Position numbers and translations under genes: made by a program
Part shown: positions 1 to 13,459 of the stretch, in pieces
How positions within the stretch are numbered: the stretch's first letter is position 1
Layout: each line of letters begins with the position of its first letter
The notes under the pieces: model-generated
Databases searched by the model: none
What the model saw: the letters and a program-made list of their open reading frames with translations, nothing else
What the model was told of the DNA's origin: nothing
NCBI RefSeq assembly: GCF_004027225.2
Contig: NC_044282.2
Coordinates: 74,782,287 to 74,846,286, forward strand
Source of the DNA: Strigops habroptila
Taxonomy: Eukaryota; Chordata; Aves; Psittaciformes; Psittacidae
Length of the DNA: 64,000 nucleotides
Direction of reading: 5' to 3'

Positions 1-679
1 ACCGATGGTGAAAGGTCTGTTCCTGCAGAGTCTCTGGAAGACCTTCAGATGCTCCAGGAGCTGCACGTGGAACTGAAAGATATAATATTGTTAGGGAAAG
101 CTTGTGCTACATGATCTGAGGTAGCTGCACAGCAGATAATGCAGGGGGTTGTTGAGGGACAGCCCTGCTGAGGTACTCAGAGCAGTTTCACTGGGGTCAG
201 GATGAAGGCAGAGTTTGGAAAAGCATTTCAGCACAATCATATTAAAAGTGCAGGACAGCAAAGGCCAAGATCAGTTGGCTGTGCATGAATATTCCTTACA
301 GTATTTCTTCTTGTTTTCTCATGGGCAGTTTACCCCTTCACATTACCCATCCCTTCTGCAGGACAACTTAGAGACTGCACCATCAATGATTCAGTACCGG
401 GTGCCACTGCAGCTTTCCAGCAGTCTTCCAGGCAATTTTCCATCCATCAACACAACAGAATTGCCCTCTAACTGAACACCAATAGTTTTCACCGTTAATA
501 TTTAATGAAGCACAGACTCAACCAGGCACAGGAGGAAGAAAACAAATGTCGAGCACAATCTGAGTTCTCCAAAACGACCAGCAATTCTGAATTCTCAGCT
601 TCAGAGGTGGCCTAAGAGCAGATCTACTGGTGGACAAGTGCTCAGAGCTTTCTGAGCAGCAGGGCTGCATGAAGTGCTT
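1..679. other. Non-coding, nothing recognised
   Basis: Single-copy-looking sequence. One short open frame (215-475) shows no splice or codon support. Confidence 0.6.
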
Positions 680-744
680 CAATAGTTGGACTTGATGATC
701 GTAAAGGTCTCTTCCAACCTGATTGATTCTGTGATTCTATGATT
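680..744 (+). mobile_element. CR1 3'-end fragment (group B)
   Basis: Contains GTTGGACTTGATGATCGTAA and ends CCTGATTGATTCTGTGATTC plus an octamer-like tail. The ending matches the group represented by the copy at 13460-13926. Confidence 0.8.
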
Positions 745-965
745 TAATGACTCTACAAATGGGTCAGGCTGTCTCACTAATAACTGCTGAAATGTAGGCC
801 AATGCACTTCCATTTGTACAGTGGTGACACAGCTCAGTACTTACAGTCACTGGGACACTCCGCTAAACCCTGAATGTGGGAGCAGAGCTGGAACAGAATA
901 AATGCAATAGAATAGTTGGCATCCCTATGATACAACTAGCAGCATGTGAACAGATGGTGACTTAT

Positions 966-1520
966 TGATCCTGCCTCTCTGCTCTGCTCTGGTGAGACCC
1001 CATTCGCAGCACTGTGTGCAGTGCTGGGGTCCTCAACATAAGAAGGACATGGAGCTGTTGGAGCAAGTCTGGAGGAGGCCATGAGGATGATCAGGGGCTG
1101 CAGCACCTCCCGTACACAGACAGGCTGAGAACATTGGGGCTGTTCAGCCTGGAGAAGAAAAGCTGCGTGGAGACCTCAGAGCAGCTTCCAGTGTCTGAAG
1201 GGGGCTACAAGGATGCTGGAGAGGGACCTTCATCAGGGCCTGTAGGGCCAGGCCAAGGGGAATGGCTTTCACCTGCCAGAGGGGAGATTGAGATGAGCTC
1301 TGAGGCAGAAGCTCTTCCCTGTGAGGGTGCTGAGGCGCTGGCACAGACTTTTCCCAGAGAAGCTGTGGCTGCCCCATCCCTGGCAGTGTTCAAGGCCAGG
1401 TTGGACACAGGGGCTTGGAGCAACCTGCTCTAGTGGAAGGTGTCCCTGCCCGTGGCAGGGGGTTGGGACTGGGTGAGCTTTAAGCTCCCTTCCAACCAAA
1501 AGAATTCTATGATTCTATGA
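966..1520 (+). mobile_element. CR1 LINE, 5'-truncated, 3' end intact (group A)
   Basis: About 555 bp starting at the end of the CR1 reverse-transcriptase ORF (GGTGAGACCCCATTCGCAGC) and running through the 3' UTR to the tail ATTCTATGATTCTATGA. Its long open frames (for example 1014-1433) are remnants of CR1 sequence. It carries the CAGACTTTTCCCAGAG variant. Confidence 0.95.
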
Positions 1521-3507
1521 CTGCTATGCCATTGCTGGACCAAGACCTGTATATCCTGAAAGATGCTATTTTTGTTGAAAAATGTATGTGAGTAATGACT
1601 TTCCATTAATATATTGAGATGTATCTATTATTAACTAGGTAGCTAAATAATTATTAGCTTCAAAGAGCACCTTTTCTCAAAAACTACATAAAGTAATAGT
1701 CATTGGACTACATCAGGCTCTGCTGCTGCAGCCAGGCTGCTCCTAGCAACTGAACCTGCTAATTTAAGGCCATTTATTTTGGAAGCATGCGCCATCCTAC
1801 AGAAATAGTGGCCCATAGGCCCCATGCAGCAGCAAAGGCCAGATCAGGGAAGTAAGTCGGAGTGTGATAACCTATGAAATCCTTTGTTAGAGCACCAGCA
1901 GAGGAAACCAGATATGCCACTGAGGAGATATGGAAGCAGAGGTCAAGAGCCCGAGTTGCTCAAGGTCAGGAGAGCCTGTGCTTGGCTGCCAGGAGAGCAG
2001 GCCAGGGAATGAGTACACAGACCATGGAGCGACACTGTCCTTTCACAGACGGGTCACCTCGATGAGGTTAATGAACAGGGAGCAGCTTGTATTGAGAAAG
2101 ACACTGAAGACTTCATATACTGAAGTGGTTCCTTAGTCCTACCGTGATTCTGAAGACAGAGCAGAGCTACATTCAAGTGCAGCAGCAGCAGCTTTAGGTC
2201 CATCATCATCTAATCCGCAGTTCTAGAGCAATCCTGGGCAATGACACGTCAAAGCTCACACTTTGGTTTCACTGGCTGCAGGAGGGGAACAGCAATACTC
2301 ACAGGTTGGAAGTGCAGAATGACTGCTTAAGTTAGACACATACAGATTTGTAGCTGTTCAGAGCCCTACAAGCTCACAGCATGCCTGGAGCCAGCTCCAA
2401 CCTTCTGTGCAGGAATGATACACGCTTAGAATCAACACACCTTTACTTGTATAGAGAAGGAAGTGTTTAGTTTGGTAGAACTATAAATTGCCCATCTGAT
2501 TCCTGATGACAGCGTTTAATAACTAACTGAGTCTGTGCATGCAAGTGACGAAGACCTTGTAAGTGAATAATATAATCAGATGGAAATTCTAGTTCCTAAT
2601 TTTCATGCTGGAATAGAGGTAAGAAACAAATCCATATCAAGCAGGGCAGTAGCTGTGTGCACAACATTGCTATCTATTCCCCAGAGCCTGCTCCTGCTGC
2701 ACGGAAAATGCCATTCCTTAGAGACCAGGTAGGATCCAAACTGCTCTAAAGCACACACGTGAATAATGCCAGTGTGGAATTCTGAGTGTGCATGTGGTTC
2801 ACAGTGAGGATCCTCTCTCAGTATCTGAACACCTGCACACATCAAAGCTATTTTCTTACTAAATCATGCTCAGAGTAAGCTTTGTTAGCTTCTGAATCCA
2901 TTATCTCCCCTCACACATTAGTTTTGCAAATTAATCTTCTATAAAAAGACATCAGTTCACTTCTCTCGGTGGCATTTTAGGCATCAGAAATCTATTCATA
3001 ACATATTATGTAAATATTCCAGTAGAGAGCTTTAATAACTTAATCCAATAAATAACTAAAAGAAACCCATGACTGAAAAGAAGAAAACCAAATTCCCCAA
3101 TGCTGCAAGTCATCTGAGGGAGAAACATACTCCCTTGTCTTCAGCATCCTGCCATGTCACTCCACGCAACTACAAGTCTTACATGATGAGCATCATAAGG
3201 ATGGTCAACACACGTCTCCAACAACATCACTGCAAACACTTCTAGACTTCAAATGCTCATTGAGTCATTTCCCTCAGTTTGATGTGTGTGGAAGAGTGAG
3301 TTAACGTGTTCATTATTCTCAGCTAGAGGAATTAGCATTGCTGCAGTCATTTGAATGATCTGCCCACTGTGTCTCACAGTTGCAAAGGTTTTTTGGCTGC
3401 AGAATTAAAACCTTGACAGTTGCTCACATCGCAGGGAGTGAAAGAAGTCCCCAAAGGGACTGGCCTGGCTGTGACACAGAAGGAAATCTGTGTTTGTCAA
3501 ATGGGGT

Positions 3508-3523
3508 CACACACACACACACA
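3508..3523. repeat. Short (CA)n microsatellite
   Basis: Eight CA units in a row. No other function is visible. Confidence 0.85.
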
Positions 3524-4133
3524 ACACCCACTGCAGGTCTTGTATTGCTGCCGCAGATGCTTCAGGAAGGATGCAGTGATCCTCCATTGGCTGGATCACA
3601 ACCAGGCAGCTTTGCTCCAGTGTTGGTGGTTCAGGGAATTGAGGATAGCTGGGGAACATGCAGAATGCTTTAAAGTGGTGGCCTCTTAGTATGTTAAAAA
3701 TACCCCTTCCAGCAAAATACCCTCTTCCAGTGCAAAATACCCTTGAACTTACCATCTCCCTGGGGTATGTACCTGTGCTTGGTGCAGAAGCTAGTGGAGC
3801 CTTGGCATGGAGCAATGTCATTGCTGAAGTCTGTAAGTTACATTAATCTATTTGTGCAGCAATATGCAACTGGTTTGACACTTTAAAACCCCCAAACACC
3901 AAAAAACCCCAAATAGATGGTGTTGGTATGTGCAAGGTATGTCTCAAAAGCTGTTCAAAGAGCCTGAGTTCCAGCTGAGCAACTTAACAAATCTAGACGT
4001 AGCTGTTTGTTAGAATACCTCTAAGGATCTGTGTTAAGAAGAAGGGGAATCCTTACAAGCCTCAGCAGGCAGCAGCCCATGCAGCTCAGTTAGCACATAA
4101 AGCAGCCTCAGCTATTGTTTTATTGGAATCCTT

Positions 4134-4142
4134 GGGGGGGGG
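4134..4142. repeat. G9 homopolymer
   Basis: A run of nine G within otherwise unremarkable non-coding sequence. Confidence 0.8.
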
Positions 4143-5311
4143 CTCTGAGCAGGAAGGAATTTTTATGCATATATGCATACACAAAAGGGCTATTTTTTCA
4201 TCTCTGTAAAGTCAAAACATACTGGAACCATAAATTACATCCTGGATAAGTGTTCAGAGTTTGTATCCTTTTAAGGAATACAGCCTAATGTTAGCACCCC
4301 ACTTCCAAGGTATAATCTTCCATCACTGTTAGATGCTGCTGCCTGATCGCAGCCAGACAACTGGCTCAGCACCAAGATCCCAAATGTGCCAGCATATGGA
4401 AACAATTGCTTTCCTTTTGATTGGGAATGACATATTCTGGGTGTGTGCACAACATCCCCATCCATCATCCAAAATGCTTCGTTATTTGGACTTCTTATCC
4501 AATAGGAGGTCCCCAGAGCCCTGTGTGAAGGGTAGGAAGGATGTTTGCATACCCCAGAAAGCCAAAGAGCCTCTGCACAGTCTGAGGCCACGCTGTGTCT
4601 GACCGAGCTCAATTCCCTCTATGTACAAGGCTGTGTTTCACCCACCAGCACTGATGTTGCTCAAGCTTGATGCAAAAACAGCTAAATCTTGAAGTTATAC
4701 CTGCATAGCAATGCTGTGCTGGCTGCTCATCACCCCTGGGACACCAGAAACTCTCCACACTGGCAGTCCCAGCAAGAAGAAAGAGGGGAAAGGTTTAATA
4801 GCAAACATTTGACCATAGATTACATGCTCTGACACCAGCAACAGCCCATCTGTTTCAATGAAGTTGCAATGGCAGAAGACCTGCAACACAAGGGAAGAAT
4901 CAAGAGGATCATTGTTGAACCCACATGGCTGATCTGCAGATAAAGACGGGGAAGGCAAATTCTTGCTGAGGATGCAAGGCAAGTCTGGTTCAAACAGCTT
5001 CCTGGGCTCATGCAGCAAAGGGAAAGGAAGGGAAACAAAGGCAAGTAACTCCCTAAAGAACTGACAGTGTAAGTGAGAAGACAGGAGAGATCTGAGACTT
5101 AGAAGCAGTCAATACTCATGGTGGTGCTTTTGGAGTTCCCCTGGGCAGGGACTTGTGCATCCCAGGAACAGGCCCACCAACTGAAAAGGAAACTGTAGCT
5201 CAGTGGAGAGGTTTTTCCATTGCCTTCAGCAAAGCCAGGGGTTCATGTGGATGTTTGAAGTCTACAGTGGTGGGACTATTTCATGTTAATGTAGCTTCTG
5301 AAGTTGGTTCT

Positions 5312-5375
5312 TATGATAGAATCAACTGGATTGGAAAAGACCTTTAAGATCATCAAGTCCAACCATTCACCCTGT
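5312..5375 (-). mobile_element. CR1 3'-end fragment (group B)
   Basis: The reverse complement ends in the group B tail; the plus strand reads GAATCAACTGGATTGGAAAA, then GACCTTTAAGATCATCAAGT. It is short and moderately diverged. Confidence 0.8.
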
Positions 5376-6183
5376 GGGAGATCTTCTATGGATTATAGGA
5401 AGAGAGAGGCTCTACAGGGAGCACAAGGAGGCAGAAGCACATCCAGCCATAACATACAGCAGACAGAAACCATCAATGGGGCTTTTTGGCAAGAGGAAGA
5501 CTATTATGCTGATTACGGTCTTATATGGCAATCAAGAGAAACAGACTCAATTCCCACCTCTGTGTGGCCTTTCTGTGTAGCAACAACAAACATGTGTCTC
5601 TCAAAGGCAGATTTTCACGTGTATTGAGGCACTTGAGGATGCAGACAAGTGCCACGTAGGATTTACAGACACATCCATGTAGGGTAGATGTTCATCAGCA
5701 GCTGTTTGTGTCCTTTGGGTCCCCAATCTGCACAAAGATTACAGATGTCATCTATTCAGATCACAGCCAAATTCTACCTTCAGTCGAATGTCCATGTATG
5801 AGGAAGAGATGAGTGAGCTCATATCTAAGGATGGGACTCAGCCCCAAGTAGAATAGGAAAAAGGATTTGCTGCCTGACAAAAATAGGCTGAGTGCCTTGT
5901 CACATCTGACAAATGCCTCAGATGGCACAGCATGGATTTATGCTGCTGCTATTAAAATAGACTGTATTTCCACTGAATAAACTAATTCCTTCTCACAGGT
6001 AGGTTGGTAGCTACTTGCTCACTGGCAGTGAAAATGGGTCTCAACATCAGTGGGTATCAGGGAACTAACCTTCAGAGTGTTTTGAGAGTTCATTCCTAAT
6101 GCATCCCCTCACTGCCATATGTCAAGGAGCTCTTCCAGGCTGGATCCTGCAGGCCACAGAGCTCCTCATCCACATGTACTCAC

Positions 6184-6354
6184 AAGAGCTGCTCAGATGA
6201 AAGGAGAAAAGAATAATCCATTCATTTAGAGCACAGGCTGCCAGATCAGGCTCTTTCTTGCTAGGAGCAGGGTGATGATCTGCCTGCATTTGGATGTTTT
6301 CAAGCATATACAAGAAATTTAGGTAATACACATTCATAAAGCCAATGGCCATCG
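6184..6354 (-). other. Weak exon-like segment (171 nt, phase 1 to 1)
   Basis: Bounded by CTACCTGCGTCCTTGTCTGT then AG, and a strong donor AGCTCTT|GTGAGT. It is open throughout, reading MNVYYLNFLYMLENIQMQ near the start. It does not connect in phase with any other candidate, so it may be chance. Confidence 0.15.
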
Positions 6355-6788
6355 CTACAGACAAGGACGCAGGTAGCAGCTCTGATGCACTAAGTAGTAG
6401 CTAATCCATGTTCCTTTACAGTCTGCATTTATCTTCTGTAAACAGAAGGGCCATATTAACAAATCACACTCGAGGAACTGTGCTGTAGCTGTGAACATAA
6501 ACTGTGATGACTCACACAAACCCACAAGGCGGCTGATGAGAAACCAGCCCAAACGCAGCCTGCCCGGATGAACAGACCACAGCCTCTGCCTCCTTTTGGT
6601 TTGAGAAACCAGAAGTGGGCAATTACACTTCCCAGCACACGCTGCTCCGGTGCAGGAGGAGTGCTTGTTGCTGTGGCTCTGGCTGGCAGACAGGCAGTTG
6701 CTGGGTGTGGACCACACAAAGAATACTTTCATTTCTTGGCATGGTGGAGCATTGCTGAAATACCAAAGACCGTGGCGAATGGAGTGCA

Positions 6789-7472
6789 GTGATGGAACAG
6801 AATGATTTGATGATAAGATTTAATTGGTATGAACATTCTCATAGACCAGTTATTGTATCTGCCTGGGAGGACCAGACGTTCAGCTGTGGTAGGCATTGCT
6901 CAACTGTGGCTGAGGGGACAAAGGGCACAAGGGTGCCCTTTACTCGCTCTCGATGCCGGCACTGCTCAACAGCCAGTCTCAGGGTACAATTTAGAGTAGA
7001 TTGTGTTGATTGTACCATGTTTCTGTGGCCTCAGCCTGCTGGCACAGCAGCTAAAGATCACCCCTTGCCCCTGCCATGCCCTTGCACTGACTGTCAGGGA
7101 ATGGAAATATACGGGAGCTACTACAGCAAACCTGCACTGCACCATGCCATGGAGAGCGGGGCTGCTCAGGCTCCTTCCCATCAACAGAGCACAGACCAGG
7201 ATCCAACAATTAACTGTGTAAATACTGTTGCTCTCAGTGGAATTTCCATCATAAAGCTGATTACCTTCACTGCCCCAATGGGAAACAGGGCTTGGATAAG
7301 CCACTTGGAACCTCAAAGAATGGCAGTTTGGCTGACATCAATGGAACAGGTTCCCCCCAGTACTCTCTATCCATACCTCCATGGAAGCTTTCCACAAGTC
7401 TCCCATCTGAGGCTCCAGACTGTACTAAACAGGGAGTGCAGCAGTCTCCAGGAATACAAACAGTCTATTTAA
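6789..7472 (+). other. 227-codon open frame of unclear origin
   Basis: The longest ATG-to-stop frame in the window. It begins MMEQNDLMIRFNWYEHSHRP and has clusters of Cys and His but no motif I can name. Other frames here are also long: 7292-7639 on the plus strand and 6966-7316 on the minus strand. The whole patch is therefore short of stops, and the open frame may reflect composition. A degraded repeat or retroelement fragment is also possible. No start context, splice sites or repeats support a gene. Confidence 0.25.
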
Positions 7473-8976
7473 GGGCTTCTACAAGGCCAAAACCCACTGA
7501 TCCAATCCATGGAGCAATGACCAGGGCCATATTAGGACCAGTGAACTGGTGTTACCAAGGGGAAGGGCTTGCATTTCAGAGCATTCTCCTTCCTTGGGCA
7601 TGGATGGATGATGTTACAGGCTGCTTCCATCTGCCTTGACACATGGCCAACATCAAACAGGCAAGAGAGCCAAGATCTTTCCTAGAAGAGCCTGGAAGAT
7701 TTCTGCCTCAAGGGCACATATTGTTTGTGTCTAGCACGTGTTTAGCTCACCAACCTGGGCAATGTAACATGGAAGAGTGTCACAGGCTTCAGGATCCTTC
7801 AGGTAAAGATAAACAACACCATGACAACGTTCAAAAGTCCAAATGTCACCAGTCACCTCTGCAATAGCTCTAAGTTTTGTACAGAAAAAGTGAGAAAACT
7901 GATAGTAGTTCTCCAGTTGTTCCTTTCACCCTTGTCCTCAGGGTGTCTTGGCTCCAAATGTGGCTTTCTATTTCCTCTACACAAGTCTAGCTATACATAG
8001 TAAATATTAAAACACTGTTTTGTAACTCACTTATATTTGGCTACAGATTCAATGCAGAATGGTCTACACAATTAAAGAGCTTGCAGCAGTTCAGTTTAAC
8101 AACAGCCATTTGATCTCTGAAGACCAAATGGTACCATATAGATCAAAAACTGTCTGTATGAGTTACCTAACTGCTACCTCTGACTTTCACTCGTAGATGC
8201 TAACACTCAGACAGAGACATCCTGAGGAGTCAAGAGTACCCATTTGCTGAAAGGTTTGTGCCTACCTGTATCACAATATTCTCTTTCTATGTTGTTCTCC
8301 ACTAGCAGAGGAAAAAAGTCAAGAGCTGCCGTTCCCTTTCCCCTTCCACCTTGGAGGAAAGAAATCCAGCACGATAGTTTTTGCTGTCATGTAAAAACCC
8401 TGTTTTCTTCAAGTATCACTGTCCTCCCTTTCCAGCCAGAGGTGTTGGGAGCTCCGACCTTTGCTTCTGGCTTCATGGTGTCTTGCAGAAGGAATCTGCT
8501 TCACCAATTACTAAAGAGAAAGAGCCCTGAGGAAGCAGCTTCTCCCCTCCTTAAACTAGGGCAGACAAGAAGTTGTCCCCCTGGTCAAGGAAACATCTCC
8601 CCTTCTTCCTTTCTCTTTTAATCACTATAATTGTCAAGGGTTTGGGGAAGGATTTTAGCACTGTTTAATTTCTTCTCTATTCCCTTCACATCTCTGATTG
8701 CTCTGCAATTACCAACTAGGGAGCCCCTCTCTCCAGACTTGAAAACCTAAGCTTCCTTTTAGCCCACAGAAACTGAGCATCTCGGAACGTCAGAGTATAA
8801 CTAGTATAATACTTATTTCAAGTGTATCAGGCTCTGGTAGTTGAACCCAATACATTGGGTTCTTAAACAGAGTATAACGTGTTGTGTTTCAAAGTGTTTT
8901 CTGCCATTAAAATAGTGATCCATGGGACGATATTGTTTAGTGGAAGACAATGCAGTGCAGGCATTACACTGGTCTT

Positions 8977-9147
8977 TCAGAGTGCTGCCGCAGGCTTGCC
9001 ACTGTTCTCAGAACAGCCTCTGGGGACAGCACGGTCTCTTTTGGCCCTCCTGGCGTAGGCAGGGAGGGTGTTGGCTGAGCCATCAGTTGCCTCAATAAAT
9101 ATGCAGTTGAGAAAGGCAGAACTGCAGCTGCTCTCCAGCAGATTCCT
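8977..9147 (-). CDS. Weak candidate terminal exon of the possible second gene
   Basis: After a pyrimidine tract (TTTTCGTCGTTTCTTTTTGT then AAG), 56 codons in phase 0 run to a TGA. They include DGSANTLPAYARRAKRDRAV, and several CpGs are kept. The phase matches the end of the 20.6 kb candidate, but an 11 kb gap separates them and no intermediate exon was found. Confidence 0.18.
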   Translation of the reverse strand, partial: RNLLESSCSSAFLNCIFIEATDGSANTLPAYARRAKRDRAVPRGCSENSGKPAAAL

Positions 9148-9467
9148 CTTACAAAAAGAAACGACGAAAATCACAGCAGCAGAGTTTGACTCGCTGATAA
9201 CACAGGGCCACCAGGCACATAAAGGGACACATTTAACCAGCACTGTGCTTCCAGCCAGTCAGCTCACCTGTTAGACATGCTGTTAGATGAGTCCTTCCCC
9301 TCATTTAAGTCAGATTTTATGGAAGGCTTAGATCCCAAATGCCCTCCTTGCAGAGAATGCCAGTCATTATGCTGACAAAACACAGGCAAGGGGGAGAGCC
9401 TGTCTGAGCAGCTCTTGAAAAATTGGTCTAGACTTGCTCTCCTTAATTTGCTTTAGAGATGGCTGGG

Positions 9468-9946
9468 AATCACAGAATCCCAGACTGGTTTGGGTTGGAA
9501 GGGACCTTAATGCTGACCTAGTTCCAACCCCCTGCCACGGGCAGGGACACCTTCCACTAGAGCAGGTTGCTCCAAGCCCCTGTGTCCAGCCTGGCCTTGA
9601 ACACTGCCAGGGATGGGGCAGCCACAGCTTCTCTGGGAAAAGTCTGTGCCAGCGCCTCAGCACCCTCACAGGGAAGAGCTTCTGCCTCAGAGCTCATCTC
9701 GATCTCCCCTCTGGCAGGTTAAAGCCATTCCCCTTGGCCTGGCCCTACAGCCCCTGACGAAGGTCCCTCCCCAGCATCCTTGTAGCCCCCTTCAGACACT
9801 GGAAGCTGCTCTGAGGTCTCCACGCAGCTTCTCTTCTCCAGGCTGAACAGCCCCAATGTTCTCAGCCTGTCTCCGTACGGGAGGTGCTCCAGCCCCTGAT
9901 CATCCTCATGGCCTCCTCTGGACTTGCTCCAACAGCTCCATGTCCT
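9468..9946 (-). mobile_element. CR1 LINE, 5'-truncated (group A)
   Basis: A minus-oriented copy of about 480 bp from the tail (CACAGAATCCCAGACTGGTT) back to CAACAGCTCCATGTCC. It is closely similar to the copies at 966-1520 and 59620-60211. The open frames inside it are CR1 residue. Confidence 0.95.
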
Positions 9947-12900
9947 GTTCGGCCTGTCTTGAGTCCTGGTGAGACAGTGCTGTGTTAGTCTGTGCTGCCA
10001 AGTGCAGTACAGAGGCTCGAGGGCAGCTCTCAGGTGGGACATTCAGTCACCTAAAGCAGACACTGCCAACAACTGTCCCCTGACAGCAGAATTCAGTCAA
10101 GCTCTCTCAGAAACTGTATCCTGTATCTATACATTAAAATAGCTGAAGGAAGGTTCTTACAATCTTACAGCCTCCAGATGTGTACTTTTAAATAGAAGTA
10201 TTTCCTCATGTGCTAACTCTAAAAGGTTTGGGCTTTACACGCCAGAGGGACAGTTGTTACTAACACAGTTATTTAATGGATGTACTGTCCATAGAATTTA
10301 TGATTCTATGAGTCTATAACTCTGCTAGTAGAAGCATTCAGATTTTATAGCTGTTTACTCAGGATGGTAAATAGTCAATTCGAGTGATTGTTAACATGTA
10401 CTGTTCTAAGGTGACAAAAACCATATCTGCAGGCAGGTGCTCCCCATAAATTGTGTGGATTGAAAAATGTAAGTTATTTGCTATTTCTGAATATAGACAA
10501 AACCTAAAAATACAACTTATAAATCTGTTGGCAGGCAGCAACTATCTGACAGTGGCCACACCACAATCCAGTCAGGTAACGTTATCTAATGATGTTGGAC
10601 AAAACTCAGGAGGGTTCTCACCTATTCCACACAAAGGCTGGTGCTGACTGAGCTCAGGTGGCAAAGCCAGCTCTCAAACTGGTTTCTGAAGCACAGTTCT
10701 TCAGGTGCTCTGTAATTGGGTGGAGTAGAACAATACACGTGGGACTCCTCAGCTGGCCACCAATGATGCTTTAAAATCAGAAGGAAGAAGATGAAATTGC
10801 ACATATAGAGCTAAACCCGAAGCTGTTGTTATTACAGCATTGCTAAAGTGTCCTCTTAGAACGCTATCCACTACAACAAACCCTGCCACTACTGCTGAAC
10901 CCATTCTGACACCTAATACCAGCCTTCCAAGCACAAAGTCCCAAACTTGTTTTAAACCTTAACTTTGGGTTAAGTGGGTTGCTCTGAGGTTGATGGTCTC
11001 ATCGAGATGTTTACAAGTTTTTTACTATGGGTACTTCATACCACATATCAACTATAACACTAAAAGAGGAAGCACAAATTGTTCCTACCTCTTCTGTCTT
11101 GATGTCTTTTGCTCCATGTAGTATATTGGCTCATTTAGCAACCTCATATTAGGGCTAATTTATCTTGCATAATGTGGTTGGGGATTATTGTGCCACTGGT
11201 GGACATGAGCAGTGTTTAGTTAGGAGAGATAGAAAGTCCTTGTTGACAATTCCTGTGCAGAGGCAGCATTAAATATTCCGTAAGTATTGGGCTGAAAGGC
11301 AAAAGCAGACAAGGAACTTTTTACACCAATACGTGAATCTACTCATTGATAATAGTTAAATATGCTTACAGCAAGCAAAGGTATTGGTTAAGAAGTCAGG
11401 AGGCCCTAGGTGATATTATTCACTGCTCTGAAAGCAGCACAAGGTTTCAGTGCAGTTATTCTGGTGTAATTTGGGTTTAATTCTCAGCAAATGCCACGGA
11501 TTAGATTCTCATTCACATGAATTATGTTCTAAGCACCCCTGAATCATACTGGAGAAACGAAGGTCAGGTTGTACCAACAGCTGCAGTGAAAGTGTTAATT
11601 TCTTGGTTCTTCTAAATTAAGAACATGACTCATTCACATCGACTGTTTGATCCTGAAGGCACAAAACCGATCCAGACTCCTGGGTTGGATTGCCTGTTCT
11701 TCAGATGTTTAAACACTGCTCAGTGGTTTAGTCCTGATTTAACTCTGTGTTGGTTTGATAATGACTTTACTAACAGCCTGTTTCAAAGGTTTCCGCTATT
11801 CTTATCAGTGCTTTGGACACTGGTTAGCTGAGGTCTCCACCACCTCATCCAATAAGACCCTTTCCAACACCAACCATTCTATGAGTTTATCTTGGTAACT
11901 ATTCCCAGAATCCCTCCATCACCTCCCTGTGACTCCTCACAGACATTCTCCTCTTAGCCTCCTACTCGTCTTCTTTGTACCACCCCGTAATGACACCTCT
12001 GATCACACCACTGACATCTTAATAACATGCAGTTGCCATTGCCTTTCCCATCCTTTCTATCATTTGATCCAAGCCTCCTTTTCAATAGAAACCAATTAGA
12101 AGCCATTAAGTACTTAGTTACAAAAGGAAATAGTTCTCTATTGCAAAACAGTCACCCAGCTCGCTCAGTCACTTCAAGAGTGAACTTCACTTTTATTACA
12201 GTGATAAACAGAGTAGAACTGATACTGAAATATACAGTTAATGTTTAAAAAGAGAAATGCTCTCCATCGAGACCAAACACTATTTTCTGATAAGACAGGA
12301 GAAGTCTTAACGTGTGCCGTAACTAGAAGTCATAGACAACAAATCAACTTCACATACCAACACATCAGTTTCTTGTGTCAGAATATTCAACTGATGAAGA
12401 GCCAATACAAACCCACACTGTTAAGTGTCCAACAGCACACATCAAAGTCCTGGTCTGCCTTACTGCTGGGCCTGGAGGACTGCCACTTGGACTGGACCCT
12501 ACATCACCCAGCATGCAAACATCTTTAGGTCTTTCACCTAAAAATCTCATCCAGCTCTCAGAGAAGTAATTTCTTCTTCCACTGACTTTGATGGAAGAGG
12601 GGGATCAGCTCCTTGAGAACTTTCTGCTCTAATTTTATTCTACATCCCACTTCTACTTACAAATAGATGTCTTTTATGAACAGATTTTATGGGACTGGAC
12701 AAAGATCACAAAGGAAAACCTTTGGTGACTTTCTGACACAAACCAACCTGCTATTGCAGCCAACTCTGCCATACAATCCCTTTTATGTATTCACTAACTC
12801 TATCTTAATAATAATTCAGGTTTTGCCCATCACTCCTGCTCTTGGTGTGACAAAGCCTCACTGCTCAGGAAGTCAAAAGCCATCTAATTTTCAGAGTGAT

Positions 12901-13459
12901 CCATTTTGTGGGCCAATAGAGCCCCTGTTGTTCTTACTCAGGTATTATCCTTTAGCTAAAACTGGTTATTCTTTCTGCTGTGGCCCTGAGTGCTGGTCCC
13001 ATCACATCAGTAGAAATAGCAACTACATTCTCTAATGCTTTTATTTCTTTTTTGAATGGGTTTATAAAAAGACAGGTTCTCCTGTCCCAAATAAGGACAT
13101 GTCTCCTATCCCAAATTTGGCTCTTCTATGATTATCAGACTCACCCCAACTGAACCTGCTCCAGTTTAATTTCTTGAAGATCTTCTACATTCCCAACTGT
13201 CAGACTGCAGGTAGTGCAACACGAACACCTCTGTCTGTGCTGGGAAGACCTCATCCAGTGCTCCACAGGAGTGGGTATTTCTATTATCACAGTCTTTCAG
13301 GTCATTCGGCTCTTTCTGTTCATCATCCTGAACACTCTCTCCAAATTATGTCTCTTAAATAAGCACATTTTCACTTCTTCTTGATGTTAATATTGAACAC
13401 ACAGGCACAAATATAATGCATGTGCATGAGTCCAGTAAGACTGAATCATTACAAGAGAG
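9947..13459. other. Non-coding stretch
   Basis: A 122-codon plus-strand frame at 12667-13035 and a 61-codon minus frame at 10749-10934 with a hydrophobic reading both lack splice context. Only a CR1 tail remnant near 11850 is identifiable. Confidence 0.5.
11851..11885 (+). mobile_element. CR1 3'-tail remnant
   Basis: Only the last part of the 3' end remains: AATAAGACCCTTTCCAACAC followed by CATTCTATGAG. It is old and diverged. Confidence 0.5.

Larger units (their letters stand above)
1521..5311. other. Non-coding stretch with two simple repeats
   Basis: Contains the CA and G runs listed separately and several 60-110-codon open frames on both strands without consistent splice sites. No gene or repeat family is recognised. 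Confidence 0.55.

Noticed and set aside
10291-10316. Octamer-like ATAGAATTTATGATTCTATG
   Set aside because: It resembles a CR1 tail, but no CR1 body is attached on either side.
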